A stretch of DNA of 64,000 nt from Proteiniphilum propionicum (GTDB taxonomy: Bacteria; Bacteroidota; Bacteroidia; Bacteroidales; Dysgonomonadaceae), in NCBI RefSeq assembly GCF_022267555.1, contig NZ_CP073586.1:2657501-2721500 (forward strand), written 5' to 3'. Both the position numbers and the translations under genes were made by a program. The first letter of the stretch is position 1, and every line of letters starts with the position of its first letter. Of the stretch, positions 52,998 through 62,066 are shown in pieces. The notes under the pieces were generated by a model. The model was given only the letters and a program-made list of their open reading frames with translations, did no database searches and was not told the origin of the DNA.

Positions 52998-55900
52998 CTA
53001 TTTCACATCAAGTTCTATCCATTGGGAACGATCGGGTGGTGCAGGGGCGGTGACCGGCTTGCGAGGATTATTACGTAGTTCTTCAAGGAGCACTTCTACT
53101 GCTTTCTCTAAAGATGGGTCATTGCCTTTGGCCAGCTCTTCGGGCCTATCCACAACCTCTATGTCGGGGTAAACTCCGATACCTTCTATTATCCATTCAC
53201 CCTTGTTGTCATAAATGCCAAAACGGGGCACGGAGATATATCCCCCGTCGACAAGCCGTGCGTTGCCGGAGATACCTACCAGTCCGCCCCAGGAGCGAGT
53301 GCCGATAAGCTTACCTTCACCGGTTTTGCGGAAGAAGTAGGGGAATGCGTCGCCTCCGGAGGAGGAGTAGCCGTTGATAAGCATCACCTTGGGCCCGTCG
53401 TGGGCGATGCCCGGCGACTTCATAGGCTGGGGCAGTCCGTTACGGTACCAATAGACAAGGGTGCGGCGGTTAAGCAGGTCGATCATCCGGTCGGGTATAA
53501 AGCCTCCGCCGTTATATCGGTCGTCTATTATCAGTGCCTCTTTATCGTTATAGGCAAGCATCCCTTTGAATAGCTCCCTGTTCCCTTCTATAGCGGTGTT
53601 GGGCACGTGGATATATCCGATCTTACCGCTCGAGAGCTGATCGGCCTTTTCACGACGGCTCATTACCCAGTCGATATACCTGAGCTCCATCTCGCTTGTG
53701 ATGGTTTTTACTGTGTAGCTCTTCGCGCCGGAAGCGGAAGGGGTGCTGTTGACCGTGAGTTCCACATGCCGGCCCCCAAGGTTCTCCAATAGTTCGTAGG
53801 GATTTTGTGCTGTGGTGAGTTCACTGCCGTTGATACGAAGAAGGTAATCACCCTCTTTTACGTTTACACCGCTTTCGGTGAGTGGCGAGCGGCGGTTTTC
53901 GTTCCAGTTCTCACCGTGATAGATTTTACGGATACGATAGCGCTTGGCGTCGAGGTCAGCTTCCAGCTCAGCTCCCAGCAGTCCGCCATTGACCCTTTCC
54001 ACCCTGTTGATATCGCCCCAGTCTACATACGCATGGCCTGTATTGGTCTCACTGACGACCTCGTTGAGGATGTAGTCGAGATCGAAACGACTGGGTACGT
54101 GCGGCAGCAGAGCTCCGTAGTTCTTCCGTATCTCTTCCCAGTTTACACCATGAAGGTTGTTCACGTAGAAATAGTCGCGGAAGATGCGGAAGGCATCAGC
54201 ATAGATCTGGTTCCATTCTGAACGAGGTTCGATCTTCATTATCATATTTTTCAGGTCGATTCTGCCGTTGCCGGCTTTCTGCCCCGGCTCCGTTTTGGCC
54301 ACTGCATAGTTGTTGCCTGTACGGTAGATAAACGACTTTCCGTTGGCAGCAAGGATGGCGCTGCCGGCTCCATCGAGAATCTCTTCTATTTTTTGCTCTT
54401 TGATGTTGTAACGCATGATTTTGTTGCCGGATGAGTAGAGAAGCCCCTCTTCCGTTGTGCCTATTATGCGGTAGTTGCCCGCCGGCATGGGGAGTGCTTC
54501 TATGCGGTTGCCGATATTGTTGAAGTCTATTGTAACCTTCACCTCTGTGGCTGCCGGCTTATCGCTCTTATCGTCCTTGTCGCCCTTGCCGCCCTTGCCG
54601 TTGACCGTTTTTTTAGTGTTGCCGTTCTTGCCGGCATCTTCGTTTTCCTCTTTGCCGTATGGCTCTGAATCTTCATTATAGGGAGTGAGTGTGGTGCCGT
54701 CATCACGCAGGGGAATAGCGTAGATGCGAGTAGCGTTATTGTAGAGATAATCGAACTCGAAGCTGCTGAAAGTGAGGTTGAAGTCGCGGTTGGATAGGAA
54801 AAAGAGATACTTGCCATCGCGGCTGAATGCTGGGTTGCCGTCAGAGAAAGAGGCGTCGGTGACCTGTTGTTTTTTGCCTGTAGATATCTGGTAGAGCCAG
54901 AGAGCCGACTGGTAATTGGGCGATGTCTTGCTGTAGGCTATCCAGTCGCCATCGGGAGAGAAGGAGTAGTCCCTTATCTCTTCTGCCGTAGCTTCATCAA
55001 TAGCCGTCTGCCTGTCCGTGGAGACATCTACCAGCCATAGCTTCATAGTGCGGTCGCTATATACCAGGTGTGTGCTGCGCGGGGACCATTCGGCGGCATA
55101 CTTCCAGGCAGCTGAGCCTCTGGTGACCTGTCGCGGTACGGCATCTTCCCTGTTTTCGAGGAGATAGAGTTCATACTCACCAGTGGCATCGGAGTAGAAG
55201 GCTATCTGTTTGCCATCGGGAGACCAGGCGGGAGAGAGTTCGCGCACACCTTGTGTACTGGTAAGGTTTCTTATCTCTCCTTTTTCTGCAGGGACGGAGA
55301 AAATATCGCCCCTGGCTTCGAACAGGGCCCTTTTTCCTGTAGGAGAGAGTGTGTAGCTGCCGATAAATTCAGTTACATTCTTGAAATAGGGCTGCAGGTT
55401 GGGGTTGTCGTAGTTGATGGCGACCTCTATTTTTTCGGATTTACCTGTTGAGAGGTTCATGACGTAGAGATAACCGCCGTTTTCATACACCAGTCTGCCG
55501 TTACTGCCGGAGGGCCACATTACATCGAACACGGCGTGATGAGTGATCTGTACGTTTTCGCCAGTAGATGTGTTATATCGCCAAATGTTGAGGCGCGTGC
55601 TGCGGTCGGAAGCATAGAAGATATTCTCACCATACCAAACAGGCCACTGGTCGGAGCCGGCCCAGCTAGTAATCTGCCGCGAGCTGCCGTTACTTAGGTC
55701 GTAACTCCAAAGCTCGGTTGCACGGCCCCCTTTGTACCTTTTCCAGGTACGGAACTCGCGATCAACGGGTGTGAAGCATAATTGCGACCCGTCGGGTGAG
55801 TAGGTTGCGAATCCGCCATTGACGATTGGTAGAGGTTCTTCAAATCCGCCCTCGATGCTGATGGTGAAGTAGCGGCCGTTACGGTCGCCAAACCCTGTGC

Positions 55901-56306
55901 GGTTGGCACGGAAGAGGATTCGGCGGCTGTCGGGTGTCCAGTCGAGGACCACATTGTCGAACCCACCACGGGGCGGCATTTCGCCTACGGAGTTGTAGAA
56001 GGTTAGTTGTCGCGCTGTACCCCCCTCGGAGGGCATCACCCAGACCTGCCTGCTCCCGGAGTATTCGGCCGAAAAAGCGATCCACTTGCCATCAGGTGAG
56101 ATTTTTGGAAACAGCTCGATGCCTGGGTGCGAGGTGACCCGTTTGGCTGTACCGCCGTTGCTGTCAACCGTCCATATGTCGCCTGCATAGACGAACGCTA
56201 TAAGGTTGCCGTTGATATCGGGGTAACGCAGCATGCGGGCGTCATCTATTGCTGAAGCCTGCATAATAAAGAGGCTTGCCAATATTAGTGTAGAAAGTCT
56301 TTTCAT
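52998..56306 (-). CDS. Tricorn-like S41 protease
   Basis: A 1102-residue exported protease. After a signal peptide (about 1-19) there are two beta-propellers built of TolB/WD-like repeats (LRYPDINGNLIAFVYAGDIWTV, LFPKISPDGKWIAFSAEYSG, ELSPAWSPDGKQIAFYSDATG). Then come a C1 segment, a PDZ domain (about 790-880, GVNVKEGDYLLRINGSELT) and the S41 catalytic domain with NGYSSSGGDAFPYFF (nucleophile Ser before GGD) and GTRSWGGLVGISGN. Between propeller 2 and the protease is a Gly/Lys/Asp-rich insert (NGNTKKTVNGKGGKGDKDDK). It likely trims peptides in the periplasm. Length and domain order fit the Bacteroidota branch of the family. Confidence 0.9.
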   Translation of the reverse strand: MKRLSTLILASLFIMQASAIDDARMLRYPDINGNLIAFVYAGDIWTVDSNGGTAKRVTSHPGIELFPKISPDGKWIAFSAEYSGSRQVWVMPSEGGTARQLTFYNSVGEMPPRGGFDNVVLDWTPDSRRILFRANRTGFGDRNGRYFTISIEGGFEEPLPIVNGGFATYSPDGSQLCFTPVDREFRTWKRYKGGRATELWSYDLSNGSSRQITSWAGSDQWPVWYGENIFYASDRSTRLNIWRYNTSTGENVQITHHAVFDVMWPSGSNGRLVYENGGYLYVMNLSTGKSEKIEVAINYDNPNLQPYFKNVTEFIGSYTLSPTGKRALFEARGDIFSVPAEKGEIRNLTSTQGVRELSPAWSPDGKQIAFYSDATGEYELYLLENREDAVPRQVTRGSAAWKYAAEWSPRSTHLVYSDRTMKLWLVDVSTDRQTAIDEATAEEIRDYSFSPDGDWIAYSKTSPNYQSALWLYQISTGKKQQVTDASFSDGNPAFSRDGKYLFFLSNRDFNLTFSSFEFDYLYNNATRIYAIPLRDDGTTLTPYNEDSEPYGKEENEDAGKNGNTKKTVNGKGGKGDKDDKSDKPAATEVKVTIDFNNIGNRIEALPMPAGNYRIIGTTEEGLLYSSGNKIMRYNIKEQKIEEILDGAGSAILAANGKSFIYRTGNNYAVAKTEPGQKAGNGRIDLKNMIMKIEPRSEWNQIYADAFRIFRDYFYVNNLHGVNWEEIRKNYGALLPHVPSRFDLDYILNEVVSETNTGHAYVDWGDINRVERVNGGLLGAELEADLDAKRYRIRKIYHGENWNENRRSPLTESGVNVKEGDYLLRINGSELTTAQNPYELLENLGGRHVELTVNSTPSASGAKSYTVKTITSEMELRYIDWVMSRREKADQLSSGKIGYIHVPNTAIEGNRELFKGMLAYNDKEALIIDDRYNGGGFIPDRMIDLLNRRTLVYWYRNGLPQPMKSPGIAHDGPKVMLINGYSSSGGDAFPYFFRKTGEGKLIGTRSWGGLVGISGNARLVDGGYISVPRFGIYDNKGEWIIEGIGVYPDIEVVDRPEELAKGNDPSLEKAVEVLLEELRNNPRKPVTAPAPPDRSQWIELDVK

Positions 56307-56703
56307 GTTTCGGATATTTTTACTGACAAATTTACAAATTTTTCCCGAAGTCCCTATTATCTGCCCTCGCTCAATGTTAAATAAACTTTTTTATCTATTT
56401 TTACAGTCCCAAGTCTATTTTCTTAATACCTTCGGGACAAGCCGGAGAAAGCATAAATTTAAAAAACATGCATATTGCCTATAATCATCTGGTTGAGGCT
56501 GTATTTTGAAAAATGCCTGACTGTTGATTAATATGGGAAGAATTACCGGCCAGATAAACTTGAAATTACCGGCACCAGATATTATGTTGTATATTTATGG
56601 AAAGATTCACCGGTTTACAACTAATCCGGGTGTCGTTTGTTATTAATCTGAATCGGATAAATATCCAATTAAAGGACCAATTAAATAAGTGAAAAGACCA
56701 AGT
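56307..56703. other. Divergent intergenic region
   Basis: No gene is visible between the tricorn-like gene and the biotin-enzyme gene. On the minus strand TAAATTTG (56327-56334) is a likely -7 box for the protease, 20 bp from its start. No clear TAnnTTTG is seen for the plus-strand gene. I saw no riboswitch-like structure I could name. Confidence 0.45.
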
Positions 56704-58602
56704 ATGAAACAGAAACTTTTGATCAGAGACCTCACGCTGAGAGACGGCCAACAATCCGCTTTCGCCACACGGATGAACCAATCGCAAGTAGACAGGGTAT
56801 TGCCCTATTACAAGGATGCCAACTTTTATGCAATGGAGGTATGGGGCGGTGCCGTGCCCGATTCGGTGATGCGTTTTTTGAATGAAAACCCGTGGGACAG
56901 GCTGGAGAAAATTCATCATGCCGTAGGCGGTGTTTCAAAATTGACCGCGCTTTCCCGGGGACGGAACCTGTTCGGGTATGCACCTTACCCCGACGAGATT
57001 ATTGATGGATTTTTTAAGAATGCCGTCGCTTCAGGATTAAATATCATGCGTATTTTTGATGCCCTTAACGATGTTGACAATGTTAAATCGAGCGTAAAGT
57101 ACATTAAGAAATATGGGGGGACAGCCGATTGTGCAGTTTGTTATACGGTGGATCCGAAGTTTAACGGGGATAGTGCTCCCGATAACAGAAAAAGAGGATT
57201 ATCAAGGCTGTTTTTCAAAAAGAAGGAGGCTGTGAAGCCCATGCATGAGCCTGTTTTCACAGATGAGTACTTTGTGAATAAAGCCAGGGAGATGCTTGCA
57301 CTGGGTGCCGATATGATAACGATAAAGGATATGAGCGGGTTGATACCTCCTTCGCGTGTGGCACGGCTTATCCCACTGTTTAAGGAACAACTGAACGTGC
57401 CGATTGATTTTCATACCCACTGTACGCCGGGATTCGGGCTGGGAGCGGTGTTGACCGCTATTATTCACGGTGTTGATATTGTGGATACGGTAATATGGAA
57501 TTTTGCCGGTGGCCCTGCTGCTCCTGCCGTAGAGCTGATTTATGTTTTCTGCAGTAAGCTTGGCATAGAGATGGATGTGAACATGGAGGCAGTGGCAAGT
57601 ATAAACAAGGAGTTGCAGGAGATACGCAAGGAGCTGGATATGTATGATCCGGTAAAACAATTCCCCAAGCCTTTTAATCCGTTGACAGACTCGCTGCCGC
57701 CCGAGATAGACAGTGAGTTCGACAGGGCTATTGAAGCGGCGCAGCGCAATGATGAAGCAGAATTGCTGAACGCATGCCACGCCATTGAGTCCTATTTCAA
57801 TTTCCCTGCACCCGATGAACGTATAAAGAACGCGGAGATCCCCGGGGGTATGTACACGAACATGGTTGCGCAGCTGAAGCAGTTCAACTCACTGGATATT
57901 CTTCCGGAGGCGATGAAGCTGATACCCAGTGTACGGCTTGATGCGGGACTGCCGCCACTGGTGACGCCAACAAGTCAGATAGTGGGTGTGCAGGCGGTGG
58001 CTTCGGCATTGAACCTGAAGAACGGACGCCCAAAGTATGCTAACCCGTCTAACCAGTTTGTCTCGCTTGTAAAAGGTGAATATGGAAAAACACCTGTTCC
58101 CGTAGATCCCGAGTTCAGGATGGAGATTACCGGTACGCGTGAAGAGGTGCCGTATGACACTTCTGCCTATGTACATCAGGACAACCCGGTGCTTGAAGAG
58201 TCGGGAGGCGTTACACTGGCCAGAGATGAGAAAGAGCTACTGCTGCTGGAGTTGTTTCCCGCCGTTGCTGCCGGTTTCCTCAGAGATAAGCGTAGAAAGG
58301 AGTGGGAGGCCAATAGTGGTGAGAACTATACTGCCAAAACGAAGCAGAAGGAGCAAAAGGTGCAGGCCGGGCAACCGGAAGAGCCCAAAGGCTTTTATGT
58401 GACATGCCCTATGCCGGGCAGCATACTTAAGGTTGTTGTAAAGAAGGGGGACCGTGTTGAGAAAGGTGATAAGGTTTTAGTGCTGGAGGCGATGAAAATG
58501 GAGAATGATATTCTCACGGAGTTCTCGGGCACGATAAAACGTGTGTGTGTGAAACAGGGCGAGACTGTTGGGGAAGGTGCTCCGCTTGTGGAAATTGTGT
58601 GA
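56704..58602 (+). CDS. Pyruvate carboxylase subunit B / oxaloacetate decarboxylase alpha-type protein
   Basis: A 632-residue biotin-dependent carboxyltransferase. The HMGL-like barrel begins IRDLTLRDGQQSAFATRM, includes the metal-binding DFHTHCTPGFGLG, and is followed by the PYC/OADA domain and a C-terminal biotinyl domain with LEAMKMEND (biotin lysine about 598). The function is carboxyl transfer between biotin and pyruvate, linking pyruvate and oxaloacetate. Neither the biotin carboxylase subunit nor the membrane beta/gamma subunits of a decarboxylase are next to it, so the two roles cannot be separated here. The ATG at 56704 is preferred over a GTG 15 bp earlier. A strong terminator follows. 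Confidence 0.9.
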   Translation: MKQKLLIRDLTLRDGQQSAFATRMNQSQVDRVLPYYKDANFYAMEVWGGAVPDSVMRFLNENPWDRLEKIHHAVGGVSKLTALSRGRNLFGYAPYPDEIIDGFFKNAVASGLNIMRIFDALNDVDNVKSSVKYIKKYGGTADCAVCYTVDPKFNGDSAPDNRKRGLSRLFFKKKEAVKPMHEPVFTDEYFVNKAREMLALGADMITIKDMSGLIPPSRVARLIPLFKEQLNVPIDFHTHCTPGFGLGAVLTAIIHGVDIVDTVIWNFAGGPAAPAVELIYVFCSKLGIEMDVNMEAVASINKELQEIRKELDMYDPVKQFPKPFNPLTDSLPPEIDSEFDRAIEAAQRNDEAELLNACHAIESYFNFPAPDERIKNAEIPGGMYTNMVAQLKQFNSLDILPEAMKLIPSVRLDAGLPPLVTPTSQIVGVQAVASALNLKNGRPKYANPSNQFVSLVKGEYGKTPVPVDPEFRMEITGTREEVPYDTSAYVHQDNPVLEESGGVTLARDEKELLLLELFPAVAAGFLRDKRRKEWEANSGENYTAKTKQKEQKVQAGQPEEPKGFYVTCPMPGSILKVVVKKGDRVEKGDKVLVLEAMKMENDILTEFSGTIKRVCVKQGETVGEGAPLVEIV

Positions 58603-58629
58603 TTTTTAACATGTGACATTCTTTTACCC

Positions 58630-58679
58630 GGGGCGGCGACGTATTCATCTGTAGTGATACCGCCGCCCCAGGTTTTTTT
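58630..58679 (+). terminator. Strong intrinsic terminator
   Basis: GGGGCGGCG (58630-58638) pairs with CGCCGCCCC (58661-58669), followed by AGGTTTTTTT. It closes the biotin-enzyme transcript. Confidence 0.88.
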
Positions 58680-58893
58680 ATAATATTGATGTTTATCCGG
58701 GTGCGATTTTTCAGTCCTGATTAAACGGTACGCGGTATGGATATGTATAACCCTTTCGACTTAATGCTGTTTTTTTCTGTTTGGGTTAAACGATTCCGGG
58801 GGAGTAGTTGTTCAATATAATATAATGGAGATATAGACATATTGATAAGTTACGACTTTTACTGATAAATTAACTGACTAAAAATTTAGACTT

Positions 58894-59448
58894 ATGGGAA
58901 TTACTCTCTTTATTCTTGCTTTTGTTGTTCTTCTGCTTTTGTATGGCGTTTCTATCTATAACAGGCTGGTGAGGCTGCGCACTATGGCCGATGAAGCGTG
59001 GAGCGGCATCAATGTACAGTTGAAGAAACGGTACGACCTTATTCCGAATCTTGTGGAGACCGTGAAGGGTTATGCGTCTCACGAGAGGGAGACTTTTGAC
59101 AGTGTTACAAAAGCCCGTGCTGGCGCCATGCAGGCAAACGATGTGAAGTCGAAGGAGGCTGCCGAAAATAACCTTAATGCCGCGTTGATACACCTGCTGG
59201 CTGTTGCTGAACGGTATCCCGATCTGAAAGCCAACCAGAACTTCCTGCAGCTGCAGGATCAACTGAGCGTGATAGAGTCGGATATTGAAAAATCGAGAAG
59301 ATATTACAACGGGACGGTACGCGAAAAGAATATCGTTATCGACACATTCCCGAGTAATATTATTGCAAACATGTTCAACTTTACCAAGTCGATCTTCTTC
59401 GAATTAGAAAACGAAGCGGAAAAAGAGGTTCCAAAGGTACAATTCTGA
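58894..59448 (+). CDS. LemA-family membrane-anchored protein
   Basis: A 184-residue protein with one N-terminal helix (about 3-22, facing out) and the LemA coiled-helix domain: YNRLVRLRTMADEAWSGINVQLKKRYDLIPNLVETVKGYASHERETF, NFLQLQDQLSVIESDIEKSRRYYNGTVREKNI, and FPSNIIANMF. The role of LemA proteins is not firmly known. It is joined to a DUF2207 gene by a one-base overlap, the common pairing for this family. Confidence 0.92.
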   Translation: MGITLFILAFVVLLLLYGVSIYNRLVRLRTMADEAWSGINVQLKKRYDLIPNLVETVKGYASHERETFDSVTKARAGAMQANDVKSKEAAENNLNAALIHLLAVAERYPDLKANQNFLQLQDQLSVIESDIEKSRRYYNGTVREKNIVIDTFPSNIIANMFNFTKSIFFELENEAEKEVPKVQF

Positions 59449-61214
59449 TGCGTAACATATTTACCGCCCTGCTTATTGTTCTCTCTACTGCACTGCTGAT
59501 GGCGCAGGAGGAGAAGATATATTCGTTTCATTCGGATATAAGCGTGGATTCGTCGGGAATGATTACCGTGAGGGAAGATATACGCATATTCGCAAAGGGA
59601 GATCTCTTTAAAAGGGGTATAACCAGGTCGCTGCCGCTGACAAGGCGGGACAGGGACGGGAACCCTGTAAGGGTGGGCTATGCTGTGAAAGAGGTGCTGC
59701 TTGATGGTGTCGCGGCGGGTTTCTTTACTGATAAGGAGGGTGGAGACCTGGTGATTTACGTGGGAGAAAAGGATAGGTTCCTGCATCCTGGGTACTACTC
59801 ATATGTAATTGTGTATGAGACGGCGGGGCAGGTTGGATTTTTTAATGATTACGATGAGCTGAGCTGGAACGTAAACGGTGTGTCTGACAAGATGTTGGAC
59901 TCGGTGAGCGTGGTAGTGAGACTGCCAGAAGGGGCTGAGGTTTTGAGCTACAGATGTTATACCGGTACGCAGGGATCGGCAGAAAGCGACTGTAATGCGG
60001 AGAGCCTGGGGACCGGAATGGTGTATGCCTCGGCTATCGATCTGCAGCCATATGCGATGCTGACCATCTCGGCAGGTTTTACGAAAGGGGCGGTTCAGCC
60101 TCCAGCGGTAGAGCCTGCAAGGAGGCTGGGCTTTTTTGACAGGAACGGGCTGGCGGTTGTTACTGTTGTTGCTCTGTTAATTCTGTTTACATACTATATA
60201 TATACATGGAGAAGATATGGTGTGGACCCGCCGAAGCCGGTAGTCATCCCACAGTTCTCCCCACCTGACGGACTCTCACCTGCGAGCGTGGGCATGCTGT
60301 ACAAAGGGCGGTTTCTTGACGACCTTGTGACAGCCTCTATTGTGAACCTTTCGGTGAAGGGTTATATCCGTATTGAGGAGGTGATTGAGAAGGGGGGGCT
60401 ATTTGGAATAAGAAGGGACAGGTGCTACTCGCTTGTAAAACTGAAGGATGGCGACAACTCGCTTGCGCAGGAGGAGGAGATTGTGATGCGCGACCTGTTT
60501 AAGGGGGTTGACAAGGTTTATCTTGATGGCAAGTACGACGAGCGTATTGCCGGCTTGATGCTCTCTTTCCGTTATAGCCTGAGCAACCAATATTCACCGG
60601 TACTGAGGGAGGGGCGCAACCTTAAGTTTCATCTTTTTCCCTGGCTGGTGATGATTATCTATGTTTTTACCGTGATCAGTTTTGTGAAAGATGGACTGAT
60701 TGAATTTCAGGCGAACAGGATTGCCATGCAGGTGGGGCTCGCTGCAATGGTGGTAGCTTATCCGGTGTATGCCTGGCTGATTATACGCCCGGGTGAAAGG
60801 AAGCTGCAATATCAGTCTTCCATTGCCGGGTTGAAGATGTATATGGATGTGGCGGAAGAGAAACGGCTGCAGTTCTTTAATCCTCCTGCTGTCACGCCGG
60901 AGGTCTTTGAACAGCTGCTGCCGTATGCTATTGCGCTTGATATGGAGAAGGTGTGGGGCGAGAAGTTCGAAAAATCGTTTCTTGCTGCCATGGACCGGCC
61001 TGAGCTTTACCGTCCGGCATGGTACTCTGGCACCTTTATTAACGCAGCCATGTTCGGGCATGTGCTGAACAGCACACTCTCGAATACGGTGATCCATGCA
61101 GCCACACCGCCGCAGATAGCTGCCGCGGGCGGAGGTGGAAGCTGGGGAAGCGGTTCCTTCGGGGGAGGTTTTTCAGGTATGGGCGGTGGCGGTGGACATG
61201 TAGGAGGATGGTGA
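59448..61214 (+). CDS. DUF2207 membrane protein
   Basis: A 588-residue protein with a signal peptide (about 1-19), a large extracytoplasmic beta domain (about 20-225, YSFHSDISVDSSGMITVREDIRIFAKGDLFKRGITRSLP), membrane helices at about 238-255, 398-413 and 425-445, and a glycine-rich end (GGGGSWGSGSFGGGFSGMGGGGG). This is the DUF2207 plan, and such proteins occur with LemA. Function is unknown; a role in envelope stress or secretion has been suggested for the pair in general. The start codon overlaps the lemA stop by one base. Confidence 0.88.
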   Translation: MRNIFTALLIVLSTALLMAQEEKIYSFHSDISVDSSGMITVREDIRIFAKGDLFKRGITRSLPLTRRDRDGNPVRVGYAVKEVLLDGVAAGFFTDKEGGDLVIYVGEKDRFLHPGYYSYVIVYETAGQVGFFNDYDELSWNVNGVSDKMLDSVSVVVRLPEGAEVLSYRCYTGTQGSAESDCNAESLGTGMVYASAIDLQPYAMLTISAGFTKGAVQPPAVEPARRLGFFDRNGLAVVTVVALLILFTYYIYTWRRYGVDPPKPVVIPQFSPPDGLSPASVGMLYKGRFLDDLVTASIVNLSVKGYIRIEEVIEKGGLFGIRRDRCYSLVKLKDGDNSLAQEEEIVMRDLFKGVDKVYLDGKYDERIAGLMLSFRYSLSNQYSPVLREGRNLKFHLFPWLVMIIYVFTVISFVKDGLIEFQANRIAMQVGLAAMVVAYPVYAWLIIRPGERKLQYQSSIAGLKMYMDVAEEKRLQFFNPPAVTPEVFEQLLPYAIALDMEKVWGEKFEKSFLAAMDRPELYRPAWYSGTFINAAMFGHVLNSTLSNTVIHAATPPQIAAAGGGGSWGSGSFGGGFSGMGGGGGHVGGW

Positions 61215-61780
61215 TGGAAGAATTTATGCAAAATCCGCGTGTAAACAAACTTGATGAATTCAATTATTACAAGTTAAGAGGTAAGATTGTTGATCTTTAC
61301 CTGCACGCTTTTACTACCGGTGAGTACGCGCAGTATATTGCTCCCGAAACGGCGGAAAGCACCCTGGACGAGATGATTCGTAATGGTTTTGGCAATATGG
61401 CGTTTATTGGTGACAAGCTGGTGGGGGTGCTAATAGCCTTTCCGCTGAAGAAGGATCCGGAGTTCCCCTGGAATGTGTGTAGCGATATTCCCCGTGATAG
61501 GTCGCTTTACATCGCTGAGGTCATGGTACACAGCGATTACAGGGGAAAGGGGATAGCTTCACGATTGGTTGCCGATGTGCTGCGACAGGCTGCCGGGACT
61601 TACTCTTGCGCCGTAATCAGGGTATGGGAGAGGAATGTGCCGGCATTGTCGCTATACGAAAAATTCGGGTTCATACGCGCTGCAACAATTACACAGGAGA
61701 AAACAAATCTTTGTGGTGATGAGTTGGAAATGAAAAAGATATATCTGATTAAAAATTTGGAAGACAACGAGCTTGAATAG
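61214..61780 (+). CDS. GNAT-family N-acetyltransferase
   Basis: A 188-residue acetyl-CoA-dependent acetyltransferase. Motif A, LYIAEVMVHSDYRGKGIASRLVADVL, carries the R/QxxGxG/A pyrophosphate loop (RGKGIA), and SLYEKFGFIRA is motif B. The ATG at 61214 overlaps the DUF2207 stop (TGATG); another ATG is 6 bp upstream. The substrate is not predictable. It is probably the third gene of the lemA operon. Confidence 0.85.
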   Translation: MEEFMQNPRVNKLDEFNYYKLRGKIVDLYLHAFTTGEYAQYIAPETAESTLDEMIRNGFGNMAFIGDKLVGVLIAFPLKKDPEFPWNVCSDIPRDRSLYIAEVMVHSDYRGKGIASRLVADVLRQAAGTYSCAVIRVWERNVPALSLYEKFGFIRAATITQEKTNLCGDELEMKKIYLIKNLEDNELE

Positions 61781-62066
61781 GAGGTGTTTTTGCTACAGGC
61801 GACCCGCTGCGGCCCGTAGCTGCCGGCGACAGCTGATGGGCTGGACGAGAGGGTTTGAGGCGGATGCAATGCAAAGCACTGCAGATCAATGCAGGTCACT
61901 ACAAATAGCTGTAAGGCGCCGAGATTAATATATTAATTATGAGTCCTCTCCGAAAACCTCAAAACCCAATTTTATCGGTTTGTAACTTATTGAAATTCAA
62001 TGATCATCTTGTGAAGTTTTCAAGAAAAAAGACTTATCGGAAGAGACTCAATTATCAAATTGAAAA
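61781..62066. other. Intergenic region before ovoA
   Basis: Apart from short imperfect repeats (CAATGCAAAGCACT and CAATGCAGGTCACT around 61866-61906) nothing stands out. A reading frame starting at 61939 lies out of frame with, and overlaps, ovoA; it has no family features and is not called. Confidence 0.4.

Noticed and set aside
56307-56703. Riboswitch in the divergent region before the biotin-enzyme gene
   Set aside because: Only short dyads (CTTCGGGA-like) are seen; no conserved riboswitch core could be recognised.
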